The notes below the pieces were generated by a model, which saw only the letters and a list, made by a program, of their open reading frames with translations, was not told the origin of the DNA and ran no database searches. Below, piece by piece: positions 1-7,227 of a stretch of 40,437 nucleotides of DNA. The position numbers were made by a program, and so were the translations under genes. The DNA comes from Chloroflexota bacterium. GTDB lineage: Bacteria; Chloroflexota; Dehalococcoidia; SM23-28-2; RBG-16-64-32. The DNA lies in contig VBJS01000004.1 in assembly GCA_005880055.1 (NCBI GenBank), forward strand, positions 1 to 40,437, given 5' to 3'. The stretch's first letter is position 1, and every line of letters begins with the position of its first letter.

Positions 1-10
1 GTGCGAGCTG

Positions 11-325
11 GTGGCGGAAGAACGAAAACGCAACCGCAACTGGGGCGGTCGTCGCCCCGGCGCCGGCGCGCCCAAGGGCAACCTCAACGGCTTCAAGCAC
101 GGCAGGCGATCGCGCCAACTGGCTGAAGCCGCCATGATCTTGGGCGCCGACCCGAGAATCCGCGACATCCTTCTCGCTCTGGGCAACCGGGCCGGTCTCA
201 AGCAGGCCAGGGCCGAAGAAGTCGCTGCCCGCTTCATGATCAACGCCATGGTCAAGGGCATCAAGATCGAGAACCCGGAGCAGGCCCGCGCCATCACCGA
301 CCTCATCCGAGGGCTGGCGAAATGA
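11..325 (+). CDS. Small basic protein of unknown function (start uncertain at window edge)
   Basis: A 104-residue reading frame opens with GTG and ends in TGA. I do not recognise a family. The N-terminus is strongly basic, then a Gly/Arg/Pro-rich stretch (GGRRPGAGAPKGN) leads into FKHGRRSRQL, a layout seen at the start of some small phage terminase-like or DNA-binding proteins. The remainder is helical and amphipathic (residues 35-104) with no membrane segment. The frame may continue upstream of base 1, so the true start is not settled. It lies next to an interspersed repeat array and no partner gene is visible. Whether it has mobile-element ancestry cannot be judged from this sequence. Confidence 0.6.
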   Translation: MAEERKRNRNWGGRRPGAGAPKGNLNGFKHGRRSRQLAEAAMILGADPRIRDILLALGNRAGLKQARAEEVAARFMINAMVKGIKIENPEQARAITDLIRGLAK

Positions 326-343
326 TTAGATCCGCTGCGCTTC

Positions 344-525
344 GGTCGGAATGACACAAATAATCCGCTGCGCTCCGGTCGGAATGACACGGACCATCCA
401 ACGGGCGACCAGCCTGTGGCCCCCAGGCGGAGGCGGATGTCGCGGGGGTGTCCGGATTCCTCCACTCCGCCGCGCTGCGGTCGGAATGACATGGGGACGC
501 CGCTGCGGCTGCGGTCGGAATGACA
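344..525. repeat. Four copies of the 13-mer GGTCGGAATGACA (interspersed repeat array)
   Basis: The 13-mer GGTCGGAATGACA occurs exactly at 344-356, 377-389, 479-491 and 513-525, each preceded by a CGCTGCG/CGCTCC-like stretch. Copies 1-2 and 3-4 are about 33-34 bases apart. Between copies 2 and 3 the minus strand reads GGAGTGGAGGAATCCG. A degenerate relative (GGTCGGGATGACA, with GAAGTGGAGGGATCTG) lies at 29252-29302. This matches the widely dispersed 'GTCATTCCGA...GAGGAATC' intergenic repeats known from many bacterial genomes. The apparent reading frames over it are translations of the repeat. Confidence 0.75.
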
Positions 526-551
526 TGGGGGATGCGGCCCACGGCCGGGAA

Positions 552-799
552 ATGGAACAGGCCCCCCGGTGTCTCGCTGGGGGGCCTGATGGTTCTCGCG
601 ATTGATCCCGCGTTCGGCAGTATTGGTTCTTCGGCGGATTACCCGCTCGATGGGCTCTTGAGCCTGTTCCTCCCTAAGCCGCTCCGCGGTTTCACCCTTC
701 CCCTACGCTTCTACGCAGAGGACCTAGCTAAGTCCACCTCGAGTACTGCGTTCAGCGCATGAATCCTCATGTCGCTTTTACCTCCAGTCCTCTAGACCT
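552..799 (-). ncRNA. Candidate structured non-coding RNA, family unknown
   Basis: A minus-strand unit of about 245 nt has a promoter (TTGACA, 16-nt spacer, TATTTT at 806-833) and ends in a GC-rich hairpin (559-587). Coding potential is poor: the best minus-strand ORFs are 18-19 codons. Several local helices can be drawn: AGAGGAC with GTCCTCT (7 bp), GCGG with CCGC around GTAAT, GCTC with GAGC, CCGC with GCGG, and GGTGGT at the 5' end with ACCATC near the 3' end. It follows ftsK but has its own promoter. It lacks the tmRNA tRNA-like domain, the SRP apical motif and RNase P motifs. A 6S-like RNA or an undescribed class remains possible. Confidence 0.45.
559..587 (-). terminator. Hairpin terminator of the candidate RNA
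   Basis: The stem AGGCCCCCC (559-567) pairs with GGGGGGCCT (579-587) across an 11-nt loop. On the minus strand it is followed by a modest T-rich tail (TGTTCCATTT), on the plus strand by none, so it fits minus-strand transcription better. Confidence 0.55.
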
Positions 800-805
800 A
801 CCACC

Positions 806-833
806 AAAATAGCACTTGGGCGGAGGATGTCAA
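806..833 (-). promoter_or_regulatory. Sigma70-type promoter for the candidate RNA
   Basis: Read on the minus strand: -35 TTGACA (828-833, perfect), a 16-base spacer, and -10 TATTTT (806-811). The predicted start is near 799. No coding sequence with a credible ribosome site follows except a 19-codon ORF. Confidence 0.55.
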
Positions 834-852
834 GCAGCCGGGCGGTTAATTT

Positions 853-869
853 CGGCGGGAGATTCGCCG
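853..869 (-). terminator. Weak hairpin directly after the ftsK stop codon
   Basis: CGGCG (853-857) pairs with CGCCG (865-869). On the minus strand AAATTAA follows. The stem is only 5 bp and there is no T run, so termination is doubtful and ftsK transcripts may run into the downstream RNA unit. Confidence 0.3.
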
Positions 870-3248
870 CTATTCGAAGCGGTCTTCGTCGCCCTCGGCG
901 CGATCTCCCGAAATCAAGACGATCCTCGACTGCCCACCCTCGGCGCCGCCGACGATGCCGTCCTCTTCCAGCAGGTCGATGAGGCGGGCGGCCCGCGGGT
1001 AGCCGATGTGCAGCCGCCGCTGGAGCATAGAGGTGGAGACACGAGAGTGCCGGACGGCGTGGTCCTTCGCTGCCTCGTAGAGCGGGTCGTCCTCCGATAG
1101 GCGCTCGCTAATCTCCTCGCCTTCCGCCTCCTCCAGCAGGTGGTCCAGCTTGTCGGGCGCCAGGTGGCGGAAGCGGTCGCTGGTCCACCAGGCGACGATG
1201 CGCTCGATCTCGATGTCGGAGACGTAGGAGCCCTGGATGCGCTTGGGCTTCGAGGCGTCGGTGGGCATGAAGAGCATGTCGCCGCGGCCGAGCAGCTTCT
1301 CGGCGCCGGCGCCGTCGATGATGGTCCGCGAGTCCACCTGGGAGGAGACGGCGAAGGCGATGCGAGTGGGGAAGTTGGCCTTGATCAGCCCGGTGACGAC
1401 GTCGACCGATGGCCGCTGCGTGGCCACGATCAGGTGGATGCCGGTGGCGCGGGCGAGCTGGGCCAGCCGGCAGAGCTGGCGCTCGACTTCGTAGGGGGAG
1501 GCCATCATCAGGTCAGCGAGCTCGTCGATGATCACCACCCAGTAGGGCAGGCGGTGGCTGGCACGCGGGCTCTTGTTGAACGCCTCGATGTTGCGCACGC
1601 CGATGTCGGCGAAGCGACGGTAACGGCTATCCATCTCGTGGATGATGGCCTGCAGGGTGCCGACGATCTCCTCGGTATCAGTGATGACCTTCGAAAACGC
1701 CAGGTGCGGAATGGTGGCGAAGGTCGCCAGCTCCACGCGCTTGGGGTCGATCAGCACCAGGCGCAACTCCTCGGGCGTGTTGTGCAGGAGCAGCGAGGCG
1801 ATGACGGAGTTGATGCAGACGCTCTTGCCGCTGCCCGTCGCGCCCGCGATGAGCAGATGAGGCATTCGCGCCAGGTCTGCCGCCAGGGGCTCGCCCGAGA
1901 CGCCCTTGCCCAGGGCGATGGCCAGCCGGGATCGGGCGTTCGCCTTCCCGAAAGCGACGCTCTCGATGACGCTGCGGATGGCGACGAGTGAAGTGGTGGT
2001 GTTCGGGACCTCGATGCCGATGATGGGCTTGCCCGGCACCGGCGCCTCGATGCGAATGGTCGGCGCGGCGAGCGCCAGCGCGAGGTCGTTGGCGAGGCCC
2101 GTGATCTTGTTCACCCGCACGCGAGTGCGCGAGACAACCTCGCTGCGCACCTGCGGGCGGCCGTCGCGGTCGTAGGCCGGGCGGCCTCGCTCGTCTCGCA
2201 TGGGAACAGAGCGTGTCTTGGTCTCCCAACCGGGCTCGACGCCGAATTGCGTAACCGTTGGTCCCTGGTTTACGGAGACAACGCGGGCGTCGACGCCGAA
2301 GGAGGCCAGAGTCTCGATGATGAGCTGAGCGCGCGCCTCGTTGTCGACCGGCCGCAGCTCCACCTCGGATGCTTCGGCGAGCAGGTCGAGGGGTGGCAGC
2401 TCCCAGCCGTGGCCGGCCGGGCGGCCCATGGGCAGCTCGCCCTGGAAAGCTTCATCGCCGGCACCGGCATACAGCTCGTCCGGCCCTTCGACGTCGTCCA
2501 CGAGGACAGGCGGTTCGACCGCAGGATTCGGGGGCGTTTCCGTCCACTCCTCGTCCCACTGCGGGACGTAGCCTGCCTGGAGGAGCTTGTCTTCCTCGGC
2601 TTCCTCCTCGGCGCGCGGCAGCAAGCTGGCGAAGAACGATTTCAGCACCCCGCCGACGGCTTGCGGGATGTTCAGGGAAGCGACGGCCCTTAGGACAGCA
2701 AGCCCGCCCCTCCCAGCGGCCCGCGTCGTACGCGGCGAGGTAAGCGTGATACCGGTGGCAGCAATCAGCAGCCAGGCCGCCACGCCGGGCGAGCTGCCTG
2801 TGAACACCCCGCCGAGATCTCCGCCTGCCGTCACTTCTCGGAAGGCGACATCGCCCACCTGCCAGTCCGGCGTGAACAGGGCGAGTGCGCCGAACGACGC
2901 CAGTCCCAGCATGTGCAGCCCCGCCCAGATTCGCAAGAGCCGCCAGTCCAGCAGCGGTCGGCGCAGCGCCAGGCGGGCATCAACCGTGGCGGCGACGACG
3001 ACGAGCGCCAGCCCAATGCCAAACGCGTTGAGCAATCCCTCGAAAGCCGCGACGAGCAGTGGCGCTGTCACCCAGAGAACGATGCTGACGGCGGCGATCC
3101 CGGCCAGCGCCAGCCAGGGCGCGGTCGGGACCTTCCAGGACCTCGGAATCGAAGGCGCGCGCCGTGTCGCTCGCCGCCGCTTAGTTGGGTGCGGCCGATA
3201 GCTCGTCGTTCGCCGCGGGCGGTGCTTCTGTTTTGTGCTAACCGGCAT
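870..3248 (-). CDS. ftsK: DNA translocase FtsK/SpoIIIE
   Basis: A 792-residue double-stranded DNA pump that uses ATP to move chromosome ends through the division septum. The basic N-terminus (1-35) is followed by about four membrane segments (roughly 43-65, 70-90, 104-126, 153-170), an acidic linker (about 210-290), then the motor: an alpha/beta region with a basic insert near 350-380, Walker A GATGSGKS at 469-476 and Walker B VVIIDELADL further on. The C-terminal 60 residues form the winged-helix gamma domain (YPRAARLIDLLEEDGIVG) that reads KOPS-type sites. The first gap after RNase J is only 3 nt, so it is the last gene of udg-rnj-ftsK. Length is normal for the family. Confidence 0.96.
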   Translation of the reverse strand: MPVSTKQKHRPRRTTSYRPHPTKRRRATRRAPSIPRSWKVPTAPWLALAGIAAVSIVLWVTAPLLVAAFEGLLNAFGIGLALVVVAATVDARLALRRPLLDWRLLRIWAGLHMLGLASFGALALFTPDWQVGDVAFREVTAGGDLGGVFTGSSPGVAAWLLIAATGITLTSPRTTRAAGRGGLAVLRAVASLNIPQAVGGVLKSFFASLLPRAEEEAEEDKLLQAGYVPQWDEEWTETPPNPAVEPPVLVDDVEGPDELYAGAGDEAFQGELPMGRPAGHGWELPPLDLLAEASEVELRPVDNEARAQLIIETLASFGVDARVVSVNQGPTVTQFGVEPGWETKTRSVPMRDERGRPAYDRDGRPQVRSEVVSRTRVRVNKITGLANDLALALAAPTIRIEAPVPGKPIIGIEVPNTTTSLVAIRSVIESVAFGKANARSRLAIALGKGVSGEPLAADLARMPHLLIAGATGSGKSVCINSVIASLLLHNTPEELRLVLIDPKRVELATFATIPHLAFSKVITDTEEIVGTLQAIIHEMDSRYRRFADIGVRNIEAFNKSPRASHRLPYWVVIIDELADLMMASPYEVERQLCRLAQLARATGIHLIVATQRPSVDVVTGLIKANFPTRIAFAVSSQVDSRTIIDGAGAEKLLGRGDMLFMPTDASKPKRIQGSYVSDIEIERIVAWWTSDRFRHLAPDKLDHLLEEAEGEEISERLSEDDPLYEAAKDHAVRHSRVSTSMLQRRLHIGYPRAARLIDLLEEDGIVGGAEGGQSRIVLISGDRAEGDEDRFE

Positions 3249-3251
3249 ACA

Positions 3252-4919
3252 CTAGACTTCCACGCTCACGGGAAGCACCATCGGCCGTCTGCGTGTCTCA
3301 TCGTAGAGAAATCTGGCAAGAGCATCGTGCACTCTCGTGTTGAAATCGCTGCGGTCGGCGACATGTTCGGCGCCGGACAGGGCCTGGGTGATCACATCAC
3401 GCGCCCGTTCCATCAGGCCGTCCGACATCTCCGCTTCCACGAACCCTCTAGATACAACGTCAGGCCGTCCGATAGGTTTACCGGTATGCTTATCCATCGT
3501 CACGATCGCGACAATCACGCCGTCGCCCGCCAGGTGCTTGCGGTCGCGCAGCACGATGCGATCGACGCCCACCGCCAGTCCGTCGACGTATACGAAGTCC
3601 GCAGGCGTGTGGCCGGTCACTCTGGCGCCGCGCTTGTCGATTTCGAGCACGTCGCCGTCTTCCAGGATGAACACATCTTCTCGAGGTATCTGCATCGCCT
3701 GCGCGAGCTGCGAGTGCATCCAGAGGTGGCGGTACTCGCCGTGAACGGGAACGAAGTACTTGGGCTTGACCAGCCCAATCATCAGCTTCAACTCCTCCTG
3801 CGCCGCGTGGCCGCGCACGTGCACGTTGGCGATCCGGCTGAAGAGCACGTTGGCGCCCAGGCGGTATAGGTTATCGATGGTGCGGTTGATCAGCACCTCG
3901 TTACCGGGAATGGCGGAGGAGGAGAAGACCACGGTGTCGCCCGCCTGTATCTCGATGTGACGGTGGTCGCGGTTGGCCATGCGGACGAGCGCTGACGTGG
4001 GTTCGCCCTGCGCTCCAGTGGTGACAATGGCGATGCGCTCCGGCGGCAGCTTTCGCATCTTGTCCAGGGAGGCCAGGATGTTGTCCGGCGCGTTCAGGTA
4101 GCCCTGCTGGATGGCCATTTCCACGTTGTCCATCATGCTGCGGCCGGTCACGAACAGGCGCCGGTTGTTCTTGACAGCGGCATCGATCACCTGCTGGACG
4201 CGGGCGATCAGCGACGCGAAAGTGGCGACGATGACGCGGCCGGGCGCGTCCGCCATGATCTGGTCCAGCGCCGGCGATATCGTCTGCTCCGAGGGGGTGT
4301 ATCCCGGCGTGTCGGCATACGTCGAGTCTGAAAACAGCAGGACGACGCCCTGCCTGCCGAGCTCTGCTATTCGCGACAGGTCCGGTGGACCTCCCATGAT
4401 GGGGGTGTGATCAAACTTGAAGTCGCCGGTGTGGAAGACGAGGCCGACCGGCGTCTGGATGGCCAGAGCGGCGGAGTCAGGGATGCTGTGCGTGATGTGC
4501 ACGAACTCCGCCGTCATCCGGCCGAGCTTGACTCGCTCGCCCGGCTGTACGACGCGAACGCTGGCCTGTGAGGCCAGGTTGTGCTCGCGGAGCTTCACGT
4601 CTATAAGCCCCCGCGTCAGCCGGGTGCAGTACACCACAGGCAGCCGGCCGTTAGGCAGCGCCAGCTTGGGGAGTACATAGGGCAGCGCGCCCGTGTGGTC
4701 CTCGTGTCCGTGTGTGATAAGGATCCCGCGCAGCTTGTGCAGCCGTTCCTCGACGTACGTCACGTCGGGGATGACGAGATCGACGCCCAACATCTCCTCT
4801 TCCGGAAACATCAGGCCGGCGTCGACGAGGATCAAGTCCTCGGGCGTCTCCAGGGCCATCATGTTCTTGCCGATCTCGCCCAGCCCCCCGAGCGGGACAA
4901 CAGTGAGCTTGTCTGGCAT
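3252..4919 (-). CDS. rnj: Ribonuclease J
   Basis: A 555-residue metallo-beta-lactamase/beta-CASP nuclease that degrades and matures RNA by 5'-3' exonuclease and endonuclease activity in the cytoplasm. The N-terminus PLGGLGEIGKN and the zinc motif HGHEDH (residues 70-75) are diagnostic. Further metal ligands sit in HTGDFKFDHTP, and the beta-CASP region carries PVHGEYRHL. I chose the ATG at 4919 because MPDKLTVVPLGG is the usual family start and lies 2 nt after the udg stop; an open frame extends upstream but overlaps udg. It is the second gene of udg-rnj-ftsK. Confidence 0.95.
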   Translation of the reverse strand: MPDKLTVVPLGGLGEIGKNMMALETPEDLILVDAGLMFPEEEMLGVDLVIPDVTYVEERLHKLRGILITHGHEDHTGALPYVLPKLALPNGRLPVVYCTRLTRGLIDVKLREHNLASQASVRVVQPGERVKLGRMTAEFVHITHSIPDSAALAIQTPVGLVFHTGDFKFDHTPIMGGPPDLSRIAELGRQGVVLLFSDSTYADTPGYTPSEQTISPALDQIMADAPGRVIVATFASLIARVQQVIDAAVKNNRRLFVTGRSMMDNVEMAIQQGYLNAPDNILASLDKMRKLPPERIAIVTTGAQGEPTSALVRMANRDHRHIEIQAGDTVVFSSSAIPGNEVLINRTIDNLYRLGANVLFSRIANVHVRGHAAQEELKLMIGLVKPKYFVPVHGEYRHLWMHSQLAQAMQIPREDVFILEDGDVLEIDKRGARVTGHTPADFVYVDGLAVGVDRIVLRDRKHLAGDGVIVAIVTMDKHTGKPIGRPDVVSRGFVEAEMSDGLMERARDVITQALSGAEHVADRSDFNTRVHDALARFLYDETRRRPMVLPVSVEV

Positions 4920-4921
4920 GG

Positions 4922-5527
4922 CTACTTGAAGAGCCGCATCTGCTCCACCGCAGGCTCCGGGGGCGCGGGTGCAGCCGTCTGGCGCGCCTTCGAAAGCGCC
5001 TCCGGTATCTTCCGAAACTCTTGCTCGATGACGGCGCGAAGACCACCATGCAGGGCGGCCGCGGGATGGTACATGTGCAGAAAATGAATCCCATCGCGCT
5101 CTCGGATGTGCCCGTGCACCCGGCTGATTGTGTCCCTGGGAAAGAACCAGGCGAGCGAATACCGGCCCAGAGTAATGATGAGTAGCGGCCGTATCAGCTC
5201 GATCTGGCGCTCCAGGTACGTGCGGCAGGCGTCGATCTCGACCGGGAGCGGATCCCGGTTCTGCGGCGGCCGGCACTTGACGACGTTGGTGATATAAACA
5301 TCGGTGCGCTTCAAGCCAACGGAGCCTAGCAGCTCTTCCAGAAGCCGTCCGGCAGCGCCGACGAACGGCCGTCCCTGCTGGTCTTCGTGGTAGCCGGGGC
5401 CTTCGCCGACCAGCATGATCTCGGCGTTTTCGGGGCCCTCTCCCGGGACGGCGCGCGTCCGGGTCTTACAGAGGTCGCAGTTGGGGCAGGATGCGATGCG
5501 GGTGACCAGCTCCTGGAGCGCACTCAC
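4922..5527 (-). CDS. udg: Uracil-DNA glycosylase, family 4 (Fe-S type)
   Basis: A 201-residue enzyme that removes uracil from DNA as the first step of base-excision repair. Family 4 is indicated by four cluster cysteines in the right pattern (C14, C17, then C85 in KCRPPQNR and C101), motif A GEGPGYHEDQQGRPFVG (the family norm is GEAPG, so one Ala is Gly here), and HPAAALHGG near residue 150, which carries the catalytic-loop histidine. The C-terminal 30 residues are low-complexity Ala/Pro. The start is GTG at 5527. A strong promoter ends 9 nt upstream, so the mRNA should begin within a few bases of the GTG. First gene of udg-rnj-ftsK. Confidence 0.94.
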   Translation of the reverse strand: MSALQELVTRIASCPNCDLCKTRTRAVPGEGPENAEIMLVGEGPGYHEDQQGRPFVGAAGRLLEELLGSVGLKRTDVYITNVVKCRPPQNRDPLPVEIDACRTYLERQIELIRPLLIITLGRYSLAWFFPRDTISRVHGHIRERDGIHFLHMYHPAAALHGGLRAVIEQEFRKIPEALSKARQTAAPAPPEPAVEQMRLFK

Positions 5528-5536
5528 GTTGGGAAG

Positions 5537-5565
5537 ATAATAGCGCCGGAGCAGCGGCCGGTCAA
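5537..5565 (-). promoter_or_regulatory. Promoter of udg-rnj-ftsK (leaderless layout)
   Basis: On the minus strand: -35 TTGACC (5560-5565), a 17-base spacer, and -10 TATTAT (5537-5542). The predicted start near 5530 is 2-4 nt before the GTG at 5527. No Shine-Dalgarno sequence precedes the GTG. Confidence 0.7.
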
Positions 5566-5590
5566 ACTAATTCGCTAGGCAGAATTATCA

Positions 5591-6370
5591 TTAAACGCGT
5601 GGCTGCCGCGGCTGTACCAGCACGGCGAGAACGATACCGGCGAAGTAGAGCACTATGATCGGCCCGGCGACCAGCGACTGCGTAACGGGGTCGATGGTCG
5701 GCGTGACAATAGCAGCGATTATGAAGGCGCCGACGATAGCCGGGCGCCACCAGTGAAGCAGCTGCCGGGCGCTCACGATCCCGAAGCGTGCCAGGAACAT
5801 GACGATGATCGGCGTCTCGAATGCCACGCCCGTCCAGAATAGGAGCCGCGTCACGAAATCTATGTAGCTGCCGACGCGGATGTTGGGCTGGGCCAGGTCA
5901 TCGCCGAAGTTTAGCAGGAAGTCCAGCGCCGGCGGTAACGCGACATAATAAGCGAAGGCCACGCCGGACAGGAAAAGCGCCATCGCGCCGGCCGTTGTCC
6001 CGTAGACCCACCGCCGCTCGCCCGGATTTAGGCCGGGAGAGACGAAGCGGAGCGCCTGGTAGACGATCACCGGCATCGCCAGTATTAGGCCGCCCAGCAG
6101 CGCCACCTTGAAGTAGGTGACGAACAGCTCGAACGGCTCGATGAACTGAAGCCGGAAGTTCTCGCTCCGGTCCTCCGCCGGCTGCTTGAGGAAATCGATC
6201 AGATCCTTTCCGAAATAGGCGGAAACGGCCAGTCCCAGGACGACCGCGACTGAAGAGACCATCAGCCGGTAGCGCAGCTCTTGGAGGTGCTCGAAGAGGG
6301 TTAGGTACTTCTCGCCGCGTTCGTTCTCCTCCGGCGTACCGGGGGACTCAGGCGCGGCGGAGCGGGCCAT
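5591..6370 (-). CDS. tatC: Sec-independent protein translocase TatC
   Basis: A 259-residue integral membrane receptor of the twin-arginine pathway, which exports folded proteins. About 20 charged residues precede the cytoplasmic motif LFEHLQELRYRL, the family signature that binds the signal peptide. Six hydrophobic segments follow, with the conserved FELFVTYFKVALLGG and SPGLNPGERRWV between them. It lies 23 nt after tatA in the same direction. The C-terminal tail is short and polar. Downstream, udg has its own promoter and no strong terminator is seen between them. Confidence 0.95.
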   Translation of the reverse strand: MARSAAPESPGTPEENERGEKYLTLFEHLQELRYRLMVSSVAVVLGLAVSAYFGKDLIDFLKQPAEDRSENFRLQFIEPFELFVTYFKVALLGGLILAMPVIVYQALRFVSPGLNPGERRWVYGTTAGAMALFLSGVAFAYYVALPPALDFLLNFGDDLAQPNIRVGSYIDFVTRLLFWTGVAFETPIIVMFLARFGIVSARQLLHWWRPAIVGAFIIAAIVTPTIDPVTQSLVAGPIIVLYFAGIVLAVLVQPRQPRV

Positions 6371-6393
6371 ATCTCTTAACCGTCAGCCGGCTG

Positions 6394-6738
6394 TCAGGCG
6401 CCGTTGCGGCCGCGCTCTGATGGTGGCGGCTCGCCGGGTGGTTCGATAATCGGTTCCTCAATCAACGTGCGGCCCACTTCGCCGGTGACAGAGCCAAAGT
6501 CGTCGCGGACAGACTGGCGGAACTCTTGCAGCTCCCGCCGCACGCCTTCGTACTCTTTGGTCAACTCGTCGAGTTCCGCACGCATCTGGGCGGTGGCGCT
6601 GTTTGCGAATCCGCGCAGGTAGCGGACGGCGCGGGCCATCTGCACCGCCAGTTCCGGTATGCGATCCGGCCCCAGGACGATGGTGGCGACCACAAAGACC
6701 AGAACGAGCTCCAGCGGGCCGACGCCAAAGAAGTTCAT
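6394..6738 (-). CDS. tatA: Sec-independent translocase protein TatA/TatB
   Basis: A 114-residue single-span membrane protein that forms the pore or receptor subunit of the Tat system with TatC. It has an N-terminal hydrophobic helix (about 7-22) ending in GPDRIPEL, the hinge equivalent of the usual FGxxxLPE, then an amphipathic helix, a long charged helix (to about 85) and a Pro/Glu-rich tail. The length and charged helix are closer to TatB than to a minimal TatA, and only one such gene is visible, so it may serve both roles. Its ATG overlaps the stop of the upstream 44-codon gene (ATGA). Confidence 0.9.
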   Translation of the reverse strand: MNFFGVGPLELVLVFVVATIVLGPDRIPELAVQMARAVRYLRGFANSATAQMRAELDELTKEYEGVRRELQEFRQSVRDDFGSVTGEVGRTLIEEPIIEPPGEPPPSERGRNGA

Positions 6739-6869
6739 CGTTTCTGCTCGCGTTCGTCAAGCCAATGGAAGAAGGCGGCGACGGCCGCGCCAACCTCGGT
6801 AGGAAACATAATGACGACGACCAAGAGTGTAAGGACAAGTACTCCAATACCGATCGTCAGAATTTCCAT
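6735..6869 (-). CDS. Small single-span membrane protein leading the tat operon
   Basis: A 44-residue ORF. The N-terminal two thirds (about residues 3-21) is one hydrophobic helix (LTIGIGVLVLTLLVVVIMF). The rest is a short amphipathic segment ending in a charged tail (DEREQKR). The stop overlaps the tatA start (ATGA), which implies translational coupling, and a perfect TATAAT lies 12 nt upstream of the ATG. I do not recognise a family. The topology resembles a TatA-type or a small regulatory membrane peptide, but the TatA hinge motif is absent. Context suggests a part in Tat export; this is inference. Confidence 0.65.
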   Translation of the reverse strand: MEILTIGIGVLVLTLLVVVIMFPTEVGAAVAAFFHWLDEREQKR

Positions 6870-6881
6870 GACGCGGTTCTA

Positions 6882-6887
6882 ATTATA
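6882..6887 (-). promoter_or_regulatory. -10 element TATAAT of the tat operon
   Basis: Minus-strand TATAAT with no recognisable -35 at 17 bases; that region is occupied by the acpP terminator. The predicted start near 6875 gives a leader of about 6 nt before the ATG at 6869, with no Shine-Dalgarno, so the transcript is probably leaderless. Confidence 0.5.
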
Positions 6888-6897
6888 GGACAAGAAA

Positions 6898-6920
6898 AGC
6901 TCCCGCACCTGCGGGAGCTG
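6898..6920 (-). terminator. Intrinsic terminator after acpP
   Basis: On the minus strand a 9-bp stem (AGCTCCCGC with GCGGGAGCT) is followed directly by TTTTCTTG. It closes the fabD-fabG-nusB-acpP operon and separates it from the tat operon. Confidence 0.85.
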
Positions 6921-6943
6921 GAGAGACCGGCGCCAGTTGGCGC

Positions 6944-7210
6944 TCAGGCTTCGTCTTCCGCGATGCCCTGCTCCATGATGTAGTTCACCGCGTCCTGGAC
7001 TGTGACGATCTTCTCTGCCTCTTCGTCCGGTATCTCGATGCTCTTCCCCTCTTTGCTGAACTCTTCTTCGAGCGACATGATCAGCTCAACGAGGTCCAGG
7101 GAGTCGGCGTTCAGGTCCTCGACAAACGCGGTCTGTGGAGTAATCTCCGATTCCTCAACACCCAGCTGCTCCGCGATAATCTTCCGCACGCGCTCGAAAA
7201 CGGCAGGCAC
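6944..7210 (-). CDS. acpP: Acyl carrier protein
   Basis: An 88-residue carrier that holds growing fatty acyl chains on a phosphopantetheine arm. The attachment motif DSLD is at 36-39 (Ser37), in the usual helix-2 context (NADSLDLVELIMSLEEEF). It is about ten residues longer than E. coli ACP owing to an acidic tail (EQGIAEDEA). The start is GTG at 7210, chosen because AAGGAGG lies 6 nt upstream. The gene follows nusB after 17 nt and ends in a strong terminator. It belongs to the fatty acid operon with fabD and fabG. Confidence 0.95.
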   Translation of the reverse strand: MPAVFERVRKIIAEQLGVEESEITPQTAFVEDLNADSLDLVELIMSLEEEFSKEGKSIEIPDEEAEKIVTVQDAVNYIMEQGIAEDEA

Positions 7211-7227
7211 TCAGCACCTCCTTAAGG

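Noticed and set aside
303..542. Minus-strand ORF with repeated CHSDRSAA
   Set aside because: This is a translation of the interspersed repeat and not a gene.
640..700. T-box-like stretch GGGTGAAACCGCGG on the minus strand
   Set aside because: The T-box core needs TGGNACC, no specifier stem is seen, and no synthetase or amino acid gene follows.
520..762. 80-codon plus-strand ORF
   Set aside because: It lies antisense to the promoter-terminator unit and crosses the terminator hairpin, and no ribosome site is present.
790..805. CCACCA end on the plus strand resembling a tRNA or tmRNA 3' end
   Set aside because: There is no T-loop (GGTTCRA) or acceptor partner upstream.
1140..1991. 283-codon open frame on the plus strand inside ftsK
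   Set aside because: It is antisense to a well-conserved FtsK motor domain, and its His/Asp/Gly-rich product is a typical shadow.
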